Source: Melampsora larici-populina 98AG31
Taxonomy: Eukaryota; Basidiomycota; Pucciniomycetes; Pucciniales; Melampsoraceae
Length of the DNA: 64,000 nt
Assembly: GCF_000204055.1 (NCBI RefSeq)
Contig: NW_006768765.1
Location: 3,740,339 to 3,804,338 of the forward strand
Direction of reading: 5' to 3'
The notes beneath the pieces are model-generated. The model was not told the DNA's origin. It did not search any database and saw only the letters and a program-made list of their open reading frames with translations. Shown piece after piece: positions 10,099 to 20,802 of the stretch. The stretch's first letter is position 1. Every line of letters begins with the position of its first letter. A program made the translations under genes and the position numbers.

Positions 10099-12306
10099 AT
10101 GGATGACAATGATGACCAAGGACAACAAGATCAATTACCGGAACCACAATCCCCAACGACTACACTAACTAAATCCCAGCAAAACAAGTCCAAAAAGCCG
10201 TCCAAGAAGAGAAAGGCTGTGAATTCTGTTCGAAAGAGGAACAAGAGGACGCGAGCGCCTGCAGTCAAGGTAATCTTCTTCCACATCTATTCTGTGTTTG
10301 AATCCCCAGCTGACAAAATTTCACTCTTTAGAATTTTCAACCTCCCAATGATCTTGATGTTGATCAAGTCACTGAAGACAAAGGCAAAAAGACAGGTTTT
10401 AGGAAAACTACCAGCAAAGACGTCAAAGTTCTACTATCATACTACAAGGATCCAGATTTTGTCCCAGGCGAGGAGGTGTGTTACGTTTCTCTCATCCATC
10501 AAATCTTTACTGATCTGATCATATCTATTAGCATACTGGAATTAAGCGTAGATACAAATGTAAATTTTGTAACACTGAATTTACAAGAGGTGACAACGGT
10601 AATTCAAATCTGTATGGTCATTGAGACGGATAAAAGAAGAGGAAACACTGTACCAAACGAGCCAAGGCAATCCGAGCAGGCATGGATCTACCTCCGACTT
10701 GGAAAGAACTTAACGCACCCGTTGAAGTTGCAATCAATTCTGGCAACACAATCAAATCATTCTTATCGCAGAAAACCTTCAGTGTGGAGTTATTGAATGT
10801 TGTATTAGTCATATGGATCCTTCGCCATGCGCTACCTTGGATTTGATTTCAGGATCCTACGCTACAAGCAGCTTTTCAACTGGGCAATTGCGCTGCACAA
10901 CTTTGGTCTCCAAAGTGGGCAGCAACCACTGCAAAGGAGCTTTTTTTCTCTTTGTATAATGTTGTCATAAGTCGCATTCAGGTAAGCTTTTTGTTTTTTT
11001 TTAATTCATTTGTCACTTTTAACTTACCATTGTCTGATTATACAGAACAACTCAAGTATGTTTTCTTTGGCTCATGATGGATGGACAACCAAAGGCAACC
11101 GGATGGCATTCATTGGTGTCATGGTCAACTACATGGACTATAACTGGAATTATGTGACAGTGCATTTAACTTTGAAACTGGTGACGTGGCATCACTGTGG
11201 AGATCTACTAGCTGGACCGGTGGCTTGAAACCTTGTAAGTCATTTCTTTGTGTCATTTCTTATCATTATTACTTACATCAATAATTGGTTTATAGATCCT
11301 AAACTCCATGACCTCAATGGATAGGAAAACCAACAAATACTATCGTGGCCTTTCCCTGTGCGACAAGGAATGGGACACCCTGGAGGCTTTGAATCCAGTA
11401 CTTGAGGTATGATTTTTATATTGATTTCTTTATCCAACATGGCTGATATTGTTTATTTGTTCAGGTATTCGAGGATGCTACTTTTTGTATGCAGGGGGAT
11501 TTCTCCTCTGGGTGTGAGGTGCTTGCAGAATACCTGCGCATCAAGAAGAAGCTTGAAACCCTCAAAGAGGATATGATTTATCCGAGTATCGTTGCTGCTC
11601 TCGACAACATGCTTTTATGGCTCAAAAAGTATCAGGACAAGTCATTGGACACTGAGATCATTGTCATTGCCACAATTCTTAATCCTCGCCAACGCCTCAA
11701 ATTTATTCAAGACTTTTACCCAAACGCAAGTATCTCAGCTCAAGCATCATTCAATGAAGTATTCAAAGATTGGGTGTCCAACTGGATCCCAGAGGAAATA
11801 GAAACTTTGTCTCAAACTCAGGAGCCTACCGCAGTCCGAGTTGTGGACGAGTTTGATATGTTTGCAGCAGCTGCTGATAATATGCCCAGCTCAACGCAAC
11901 ACAAACACGAGCTAACTGATTACCTTTCAGGTAAGTATGGTATTCAACCCAACGAGAAACCTTTGGACTGGTGGCGGGTGAGTCTTTTTCTAGCTTTTCC
12001 TTTTCTTGATACTAACGTAAAGCTTGAACACAGAAACACGAAAAGAAATTGCCAGTCCTTGCCTCGATTGCAAGGGATTACTTGTCAATCTCAGCCACTA
12101 CGTGCTGTTGTGAACAATCATTTTCGTCAGCTGCAGACGTGGCTGCTCCTGGACAAGGATCCATACTCCCCAATACAATAACCCGTAAAGTAGGATGTAG
12201 AGAATGGATCAAGAATGGGATTGTACCCGCGGACAAATTTGAAGAAGCGGTCAAATACTTGAAGGAATGTGAGGATTCTGTGAAGAAGAAATTAAAGAAG
12301 AAGTAG
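10099..12306 (+). pseudogene. hAT A transposase, decayed and missing its centre
   Basis: The exons can be followed by comparison with elements B and C. A basic N-terminus (MDDNDDQGQQ..., with KKPSKKRK) starts at 10,099. A BED-type zinc finger YKCKFCNTEF...H lies near 10,540-10,620. The first catalytic region LAHDGWTTKGN is near 11,067. A long segment AEYLRIKKKLETLKED follows (11,489-11,980), and the C-terminal dimerisation region with ARDYLSISATTCC and VGCREWIKNG ends at 12,306. Two in-frame TGA codons (10,622-10,624 and 10,844-10,846) fall exactly where B and C have Arg (HRDG and PWxR). The central part with the second Asp (TTDSxxNN) and the CxxH motif is missing between 11,228 and 11,290. 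It cannot make an active enzyme. Confidence 0.8.
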
Positions 12307-12573
12307 TATTCTATCCTCTCTACCTTTTTGTTTTCCTTTTTTTTCCTACTTGTGGATTGATCTCTACTTTCTTTGTTCTCGCTCATCAATTTTTTGATTT
12401 ATGTCTTTTTTCAATGTTGTCACTCATTAATGTTACAATTTATGTCTTTTTTCTCATCTCTTTTTTCTCATTCCTTGTTAATTATTTTGTGTCTCTCATG
12501 AAAATGGCTTATTTCAGTGTTTTTTGTTACAAATATCATTTTTTCTGAGTTTTTCTATACTTTGATTGATGGT

Positions 12574-12969
12574 CTTAACAAAGGAACGACTTACGACTTA
12601 GTTCCATGATACAGTTTCGCGGAGAGAGGGAAAACCCATAACCGTAGGCAAAGTTTTTCACAGAGTGAATTTGGGAGTTGCATAAGCAAACCAAATTCCT
12701 CACTCTCTCAACACATCATCGAAACTCAATCCATTCTCAAGGTGGAAATAACTGAATATTTAAATTTAATTCAACTTAAGTTTTAAAATTTTCAAGAAAA
12801 CAAGACTTAGACCTAGAAGATGACATCTTTCGACATAGAGTTGAAAAACACACAAGACAAACTTAAGGCAGCCGGAATAAAGATGAAGAAAACAGGAGCA
12901 AGAGAGAACGGAGCCAAGGTTGAGGAAAAGATTTGTATTATAAGTAACAAGCTTAGTAATACAACCTAA
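12574..12969 (+). repeat. 5' end fragment of a left-edge-type retroelement inside hAT A
   Basis: Begins CTTAACAAAGGAACGACTTA, matching the outer end of the element at 4212-4193 in 19 of 20 bases. After a diverged leader it reaches an ATG at 12,820, where MTSFDIELKNTQDKLKAAGIK parallels the gag start at 3986 (MTSLTNELEETQAKL). The frame stops at 12,969. Only the leader and the first roughly 40 gag residues are present, so it is a 3'-truncated copy embedded in hAT A between the transposase and the right terminus. Confidence 0.7.
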
Positions 12970-13338
12970 GTAAGAAAGTTTAAACCAAGATAAGATTTGG
13001 TAGGAGAACAAAACATTTCTTACACATCCCTTACCCAAGAAGTAAGGAACTGTAAGAATGGAACCGCGATGACCACAATCTGAGCTTCATGTGATCATTG
13101 CGATACTGTATGTTACGGTCGCACCGTACCAAAGCCGGTTATTGGCTACGGTCGCCCACCCATTACGGTACGACATGGGCGGTCTGAGTACGGTTGACTG
13201 TAACGTTTTGAGTTATCCATAACGTTACAGTAGATTACGTTGAGGTCCGAACGTTGATGGTGTGCTACACTCTCTATGAGGCTCAGTTATACGGGGAATC
13301 AACACTTTGTTGAGTTTTTCATTCCATTCTCCCAAGAC

Positions 13339-14200
13339 TCAGTAATCATGAAGTTTTCCTCCCGTACGCTCACAAACAATAGCACTTTGATTAATTGAAA
13401 CAGAAAATTGAAAAAGATTAAAGAAAGGTGTTCCCAATATCATGTCAAATTCACCGCCCACGTCCCCCAGCTTGCAATATGTTCTTTTGAATTGCTTCCC
13501 TGAGGTAGGTTCCAGCAGATCAATGGTCGTGAAGTGTGTCAGGAGTGGAGAGGGGGTGTTGGTATTGACAGCGAGGCTGAGTTGGGTTGGCTTGACTAGT
13601 TTGTGTTGTTCCAGCTTAAGTTGCTCCGCAGCCTGTTCTGTTAACAGATTCACCTCGGCTCCAGGGTCAGCCAGCGCCTTCAACTTCTTGCCATTGTGTA
13701 AGAATTCAATGATAACTTGTGGGGGTTTGAGAGAAGGAACACACCCATCTGCTTTGGCAAGGTCAAGCTCCTTGTCCAATGCTTGTAAAGCGGCTACTGA
13801 AGCTTTGTCTAGGTCTGGGAACTCTGATGCCGCCGCTGCCCTTGCATAAGTTTGGGCCGATTGGCCAGAAGGTGGTGGAGTGCTCTGTCCTGCCTGAAGC
13901 TGGTTGGATGGTGGTGAAGATCAAGCTCTTGGCGGAATGTAGTTTGCCGGCTTTGGTGGCGCTACGTAACCCGGTGGAAATTGGACCTTCTCTCTGACAT
14001 AAGGTCCCTTACAGGCTTGGTATTCACTTCCACAATACCCTTTACAAAAATGACACTTGCCCAACTTGTCAAGGTAACAATGAATCTTCCACGTAAATTC
14101 TTCATTGGTCAAACACACGGAGGTGTTTGATGTGGTGACTCGAGAACAATTGTAAGGTTGAGAGGTGAAATTGGCCATCCTAGACTTCTTTGTAATGACA
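13339..14200 (-). pseudogene. Gypsy gag zinc knuckle and aspartic protease
   Basis: Minus strand. Around 14,100-14,000 a cysteine-rich segment CHFCKGYCGSEYQAC resembles a nucleocapsid-type zinc finger. The 13,779-13,339 ORF holds a retropepsin-like fold with KALADPGAEVNLL as the active-site loop and FDMILGTPFF as the conserved ILG box near the end. The active-site triad should be D-S/T-G; here Ser/Thr is replaced by Pro (DPG), so the protease is probably inactive. The upstream gag continues at 23,662 across hAT element B, and the downstream RT continues at 8239 across hAT element A. Confidence 0.75.
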
Positions 14201-14473
14201 TGAGAGGCAACGCCGGAACCAATCCGATACAATCCAATATATCTGGGCTTTTTGATGTCGCATCGGGACACCGATATATTTGAACCAACTCCCGATATGA
14301 CATGAAAAAAAATTTTGGGCCCCGGCTGATGTCGTATCGCTAAAGCAATAGAAGCCAATACGACATGACGCTGAAAATGGGCTCACAGGGAACACAGTAC
14401 TGATTTTTTTGTAGTCAACATGAAAGCAATTAAACTATTTAATATAAATAATATTTACAAAATAGAGAAGCCA

Positions 14474-15263
14474 TCATTTTTTATTACTGCCTTGCCTCAC
14501 TAGATACTTTTCAATTAATTCAGAAGCCGCAGAAAACTCTTCTGGAGTGGCCACACCTGCTTTGATCCACTCTCTACAGCCTACAGCCTTCTCCATTGTG
14601 CTTGAGTTAAGGCCACCACGATCAGGCTGGCAGACATCTGCTGCCGAGGAAAATGTCCTTTCAACGGGACAAGTGGTCCCCGAGCATGCAAGATAGTCCT
14701 TTGCAAGTGCTGCAACCAATGGGAACCACTTCAAGGTATCCTAATTTGCCACAAATCAACATCAGTGACAAGAAGAGAGAAAACTAGACTAAGATGAGAT
14801 CACACTCACCTGCCACCACATCAAGATGCACCCGTCCTTATAAGGATATTTTGCACCAAGATATAGCTCTAATTCATCTGATCGATTGACGGATGCACGT
14901 GTTTCTGAAGGTCCAAAGAGATTGTTGTCATCTTGATCGTTAGCAGTTGGATTTGCATTCTGTGACGTTGCTTTTGCTGATGAAGTGATCTCGATATCTT
15001 TTTCTGACGATTCCACTTTATCTTGAAAGGCTTTTTCCAACAATTTTCGAATTCGAGGGACCTCGACAGGATAATAATGTTCAAAAAACTTAAGACGCTT
15101 GCTCGGATTGAGGACTGTAGCCATGACAAGAGTATCACAGCCAAGAGCCTCCTTATGATACCCCGCAAGTTTGTTTTGCATTACCCCAATCATCTTGTGT
15201 AAGCTTTTGTATTGAGTTTCAGCCTCCACCTTCTCCAAAGACTTCTCCATTCAACGATACTCG
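14474..15263 (-). pseudogene. hAT B transposase, C-terminal half
   Basis: Minus strand from the hAT C insertion point. It contains a MATVLNPSKRLKFFEHYY segment typical of the region before the dimerisation domain, then an intron near 14,735-14,805, then the hAT dimerisation region with ALAKDYLACSGTTCPVERTFSSAAD and VGCREWIKAGV, ending at 14,474. An in-frame TGA occurs right after the insertion point (EYR then TGA). The preceding residues (TGARVLS) lie at 20,803-20,850 on the other side of element C. Confidence 0.8.
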
Positions 15264-15927
15264 GACAGGACAACGTTGGACCGGTTACGTTTTTTTCAAC
15301 GTGTAACGTGTCGCCCCGTAACTGGTTTACGCTATCGGTCAGGGCCGTTTTTTGTAACGTACTTACAGGTACGTTAGCCAGGTATGTCACAGTAATTTTT
15401 TTTGTGAAAATACGTTAGCATCCTTGTGACAGCCCTGGTTTTGAATTTCGGTGCGTTACATGTGGATCCACCAAGAACCTCCGTTATCGGTGATCGTCCT
15501 CCATCATCATGCTGAATCAACCATTAGGACACCTCACCATCATGTACGATGATGATGTGACCAACTGGTTGCATCATCAACTCATTCGACAAACCCCCAC
15601 CCGGACGAAGATGACCGAGTCAGATGTTTTCAGTCCTACCCCCAATGTAAGTGTCGCTTTCATCAGAATCCTCCTCATTTTTGTTATGATTTGATTCCCA
15701 TACTTTGATTGATTTTCTTTTGATTCCTGATATCCCTCCAATAACCAGATTGCAAGTGACCTCTTCTCTTCTATCATTTCCTTCTTTTCTATCATTTCCT
15801 CTGTATCTTTGCTGAGAATCAATCCTAATATCACTTTCAATTTGATTTATCCCCTGATTTCAATATCTAGATATCTCGATCGGTTTCTACAAGTCTCAAC
15901 TCTATTTCTAATCTCATCTTTGTCAAC

Positions 15928-18900
15928 ATGTGTGGAGACTCTGGATGCGAGACCGAATCCTCCCAACCCCGTCGCACATCTCGCATTACTACTCCTGTTC
16001 GATTGGAACTCGGTATGATTCAACCATCACACACTACAAGAAAGATAATATTTTCTGGGCAGAAAATTAAATTATTGATACACAAAAATATTGAGAGGCC
16101 AGGAGGAGAGCAAAAAAAGAAAAAAAAAATGCATCTTGTTCCCCGCGTTGAGAACTTCACTCTGCATATTTTTCCGTATTTTTACAGTCCATATTGATAA
16201 GTGTACTAACAATAAACCTCCACAATCATCCAATTACAACCTGTAACAAGCACTGAAATTTGGCTCATTAGTGTTTAGAGAAACTTTTGATTTCTGAAAA
16301 TACTCATAACTTTTTCAATTCCGGTCCAAAACGCTCGATTTTGGGTGCATTGGTAAGCTGGAATTGTCCTCCAAATAGCTCATAATAGGACCACACAGCA
16401 TGCTGGTCTGCTAAAAAAGATATCACCTTTTTTATACCTTTGTACATACAGATCCATAGAATGATTGGCATACTAGCTACATAGTTCTTGATCTTATGAA
16501 AGTTCGAGAGAAAGAGTTCAGCTTTCTAATGCACTTAAAATCGAGTGTTTTGATGCAGATTTGACAAAGTTATAGGTGTTTTCAGGTATCAAAAGTTTCT
16601 CTAAACACCAATGAGCCAAATTTCAGTGCTTGTTACAGGTTGTAATTGGATGATTATGAAGGTTTATTGTTAGTACACTAATCAATACGGACTGTAAAAA
16701 TATGGAAAAATATGGAGAGTGAAGCTCTCACCGCAGGGAACAAGATGCATATTTTTATTTATTTTTTGCCCTTCTCCTGGCCTCTCAATATTTTTGTGTA
16801 TCAATAATTTAATTTTCTGCCCAGAAAATATTATATTTTGTGTAGTGACAGGATGGTCGCCGTGCTCTTTTTCTTCCATCTCCTCAACTACCTCCTTCGA
16901 ATGGAAGCTCAGCTCCCAATCCAACTGGCCGCAAACGAGCCCGATCCACCTCTAGATCCGACTGCGAGACTGTTGTGAGTCACATCGCCCCCAAACAGGC
17001 TGATCGATCCAACCGAAGTGGTATCGAAAGAATGAAGACTGTCAGGCAGAAAAATACCTCATTTCCCCAAACAAAAGGAAAGAAAGTAAGTCTGTTACCC
17101 CACGACAATTTCCCAGTCTCAAATTTAACATTTAGATTTGTTTATGTTTTTGGTAGGCTATTCCCACCGCTTCTACAGCCACCTCAGGAACTTCCAACCA
17201 AGCCGAAGTGAGTCCTTGATCTTGATGATCATCTCAATCTATGTATCGGTCTTCCTCAAAGACTGTTTTGTATTTTTTTTAGAGCGTCGCTCCTTCGGTA
17301 CCAAGCCAAGGCCCTTCCGCTAACCTGCGCCAAGACTCTGACGATGAGAACGCTAGGATTCGTAAAAAATCTAAGACTTCTCAATCAAAGACTTCTCAAC
17401 CCACTGGCGACAAGCAGGACGTCTATGATGATGTTGAATTATACTATGGTGAACCAACTTGTGGTCCAGATGATGTAAGAATTGTCTTTTTCGTTTTACA
17501 TCATCTCACAGCTCTCCTCCCAGATCTTTTTTTTCACTCTCTATTTTCAAATGATTTTCTTTCTGAAGTTTAGCTGAACCAATACTTGAATCGATGTAGG
17601 AGCCGGATTGCCCGTGTGACTATCTATGTCTTTGGTGTGGAAAGTTATGCCGAGGTCATGGAACAACTCGATCGAACCTGAAGATTCACCGCGATGGGTC
17701 CAATCAACCTGGAAGATCCAAGCTCGGTTTCCCTAAACGCAAGGAAGCCATAGCGCGCGGCTGCAAGCTACCTCCGAGTGTCGCCGAGGTGCAAGCCAAG
17801 AAATTAGCAAACACCCATCAAGTTTCGACCATGAACAACTTCGTCACCGTCACTCCTAAGTTTGATATGTTGGTATTCAATCGTCTCTTGACTCTATGGC
17901 AGGTACGGCAAGCCTTGCCATGGACTCGAATAGAAGACCCGCTTCTTCAAGCGGCTTTCTATTACGCTCGACCTGATGCCCGCCTTTACAACCGTAAGTG
18001 GACCGCAAACGAGGCGAAAAACCTCCATCTTAATTTAAGAGACTCGGTTTATAGTGAGCTGGAAGTGAGTAGATAACCCAATATATTTAGATTTGACAAA
18101 TATACTAATAACTTTGTTCATTCTTTGTCTTACATATTCATGTAGTCGATTCCAGGTAAGTTCACATTGACCCACGATGTTTGGACGGTGAAAGGGAACT
18201 TGTGGGCTTTCATAGGCGGTGTTGCTAGCTATATCGACGAGGACTGGAATTATGTGTCACATCATCTCACCTTAAAACGAGTTGCTCATCATCATAAGGG
18301 TGCTTGGCTCGCCGAGCCGCTGGTTACTGTACTGAAGAAACGAGGTATCTATAAAAAGATAAGTATTTTATTCATTTGTTTTCTATATTTTCTATCTTTC
18401 TCCTTTCCTCTGGCCTGACTTCACTCTTTTTGATGTAGTACATGCTAGCTCATACTACTGATTCAGCATCAAACAATGTGACATTGGCCACTGAGATGCA
18501 TCATCAACTTCAAGAACACGACGGGTATTCCTCAGATTACTCGTGGGATCCTGAGACCATGCACATCAAGTGCATGTGTCACAAGATCGGTCTCATTGTC
18601 AACGCAGGAATAGCTGCCCTCGGTCTTCCAACTAACAATCAACGACATGAAGTGCTCGGTTTCTTTCCTTCACCAGAAGACTTACCGACCATTGATGAAA
18701 ACGATGATCAAGAAGAGATTGAACCAGCTATTCTAGTTGGTTCTTCACCCTCAGAAGAAAACAAGTCTGATGTTGAACATGATGAAGATGAATTGCACGA
18801 TTTAGAAAAAAAAGAATTTCAAGATCTTGAGGACGATTATTGGGATATGGAGGCCATTGATATTGTACCTAAGCCAACCAAAACAAAATCGAATGGTTTG

Positions 18901-20345
18901 AAAGTATTGACTCAAGATGTTTGTAATTTTATTCCTTCTCATATGTTTTAAATCGAAGCTGACACCTTTTCCTATTTTAGCTTGACTTTGTTGTCAAGAA
19001 GATCACATGATCCTCTGCGTGGCGCGAGGACTTTAACGCCCGTCGATTGGATCCGAGGCGAAAGCGACCAGATGGTGAAGGTCCAGGACGCTCTTTGATT
19101 GCCGGTCACGGTATCCGTTGGAACATCTGTCTGGACAGATGGGAGCGAATGTATGAGAATCGAGATGTATGTTATCCCGCTTAGTTTCAGAAGCTTTTTT
19201 CCGGTACTGAACCGTTGGTCATGCAGGTCATCGATGAGATGCTCAAAGAAGATGCGGCTAAGTCTCAAGCGAAGAAGTCCAGAAATTATAAGAGACCTTC
19301 CAAAAAAGCCTCTGGATATTTTCAAGAGACCTTCTTCTCCATCTCAGACTGGAGGAATGTAAGAGACTTACTTGATGAAATGCGAGTAAGTACCTTTGTC
19401 TTTCACACTACATTGAGCACCTGATTGATTACTGACTTGAGTTTTTTTGAACAGCCATTCAAGACTCTGACGAAGCGTATGGAGGCCAATGCACCAACTG
19501 GTTGCATGGTCCTTGCTGAATATCAGAATCTACTTACTTCTTTGACAGCACGATCTGCTGCGATTCCATATGACGATCGCATGCAACCATTCTTGAAAGC
19601 TTGTATTGAACAAACCAAAGTTTACTATGACGAAGCCCTCCATTGCAATACACTTCTCATGGCCGCTGTTTTCCATCCGTCCCTTCGATTACGGTTTTTC
19701 GAACATACCCTTGGAAGCGATCATGCGATAACCACCCACACAAGTGATTACCTTAACAATCAGTTTACTCATCGCCAGTCTGAACTACAACTAGATCATC
19801 CATCTAAATCACCTCAAAGTCCTCAACTTGAAACCCCGGAAACTCATGTTCCCGATATATATCGACTGTATCAGACTCAATCTAACTCATCAGTGGCTAA
19901 TGAGTTGGAGCGTTACTTGAAGGGCGACGACCCATTGGTTTTGTCGGGTGTCAATAATGGTCCTGAGTCCGTTCTTAAATGGTGGAAGGTAAGTGAAATT
20001 CAACAAATCAACTGATTTTCATTTAATTTCACTGATGCTCTTTGCCCGTCTCATCTTCAGGAACATCAAGATAAGTATCCTGTCCTGGCTTCCTTAGCAC
20101 GGGACTACCTATCGGCCCCAGGTTCTTCAGCTGCAGCTGAGCGAACTTTTTCAGCTGCAGCTGATGTCGCTACTGCCGTGCGAGGTCGTTTGGCGCCTCG
20201 CACCATTGAGATGTGCGTGGGTAGTCGCCTGTGGCTACGCGAAGGGGTTGGCATTACCGATGATTATGAAGAAGTTGGTTTGGTCATCCAAGCTTGGGAG
20301 GAATCGGTCAAGAAGAGAAAAGGGAAACAAAAGGCTCCCCCTTAG
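15928..20345 (+). CDS. hAT C transposase, multi-exon, nearly intact
   Basis: Cut-and-paste transposase acting on the element's ends. It starts MCGDSGCETESS at 15,928. A foldback element interrupts the first exon at 16,032. After it come a basic segment (PTGRKRARSTSRS), short exons, and a BED-type zinc finger CLWCGKLC...HRDG near 17,625-17,700. The next parts are PWTRIEDPL, the catalytic LTHDVWTVKGN (18,167 on), the second Asp region LAHTTDSASNN with CMCHK (18,442-18,600), an acidic linker, RWNICLDRWERMY (19,110), and the long C-terminal part with LKWWK and the dimerisation region ARDYLSAPGSSAAAERTFS. It ends at 20,345. Introns are about 50-80 bases with GT-AG ends. One in-frame TGA lies at about 19,008 (KKIT then TGA). 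The foldback insertion and this stop probably inactivate it. Confidence 0.78.
16032..16847. mobile_element. 816-base foldback element with CACTA-type ends
   Basis: The left end reads CACTACAAGAAAGATAATAT and the right end, as reverse complement, CACTACACAAAATATAATAT. ACA flanks both sides (16,029-16,031 and 16,848-16,850). The inverted arms are at least 290 bases and diverged matching continues almost to the centre, so the whole element is close to one palindrome. CACTA ends with a 3-base duplication fit a non-autonomous CACTA/EnSpm-like element. It interrupts the first exon of the hAT C transposase. No transposase of its own. Confidence 0.85.
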
Positions 20346-20802
20346 CTTATGCCTTCAATTGAATCGATTGCACAAATCTCACATAAAATTTTCTCCTTTC
20401 TCAACGTTTCATGTATTTTCTCAGCTTCACAGATAAAACTTAATTATTTCAAATAAGAACTCTTTTTTTTCAATCTTGTGATCAAAAAAAATTGTTATAT
20501 TTCTTTGCTTCTTTTGGTTGAACCACTTTTCTGACCGAAGATCTTTTTTTTAATGTTTTTTTTCTTTTTCTGCCTGCTTTTGCTTGTTTGGCCGTTGCGT
20601 TCCGACTTTTTTGCGATCACCTCCGTTGCGTTTTTGTTTGTCCCGGTTCTCCAAAAATTTGTATTGTTGCGCTCAAAATGAAATCTGACAGCCTTGTGTT
20701 ACGTTATCACATCGTGATAATGCCCTTTAAAATTTGACCGATACATTGGCCAATAACGTGTGAGTAACGTAATTTAGCGTAACGGTCCAACGTTGGACAG
20801 GA

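Larger units (their letters stand above)
8315..13256 (+). mobile_element. hAT transposon A, inserted in the Gypsy protease-RT region
   Basis: The ends are CAACGTTCGGACCTCA on the left and its complement TGAGGTCCGAACGTTG on the right. ATGGTGT lies on both outer sides (8308-8314 and 13257-13263) as a target duplication. Inside is a decayed plus-strand BED-finger hAT transposase (10,099-12,306). Many short TTACGGT/CGTAAC motifs crowd the terminal few hundred bases on both sides, the usual place for transposase binding. The flanks are Gypsy RT on the left and Gypsy protease on the right, so it landed in the Gypsy element. It contains a separate 403-base MITE and a fragment related to the left-edge retroelement. 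Confidence 0.85.
15271..20795 (+). mobile_element. hAT transposon C, nested inside hAT B
   Basis: The termini are CAACGTTGGACCG at the left and its complement at the right. GACAGGA flanks both sides (15,264-15,270 and 20,796-20,802); counting a shared C, the match is GGACAGGAC on both sides. Subterminal DNA carries many TAACGT copies. It holds a nearly intact plus-strand transposase gene and one foldback insertion. It interrupts the minus-strand transposase of element B in its coding sequence, so it is younger than B. Confidence 0.88.
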
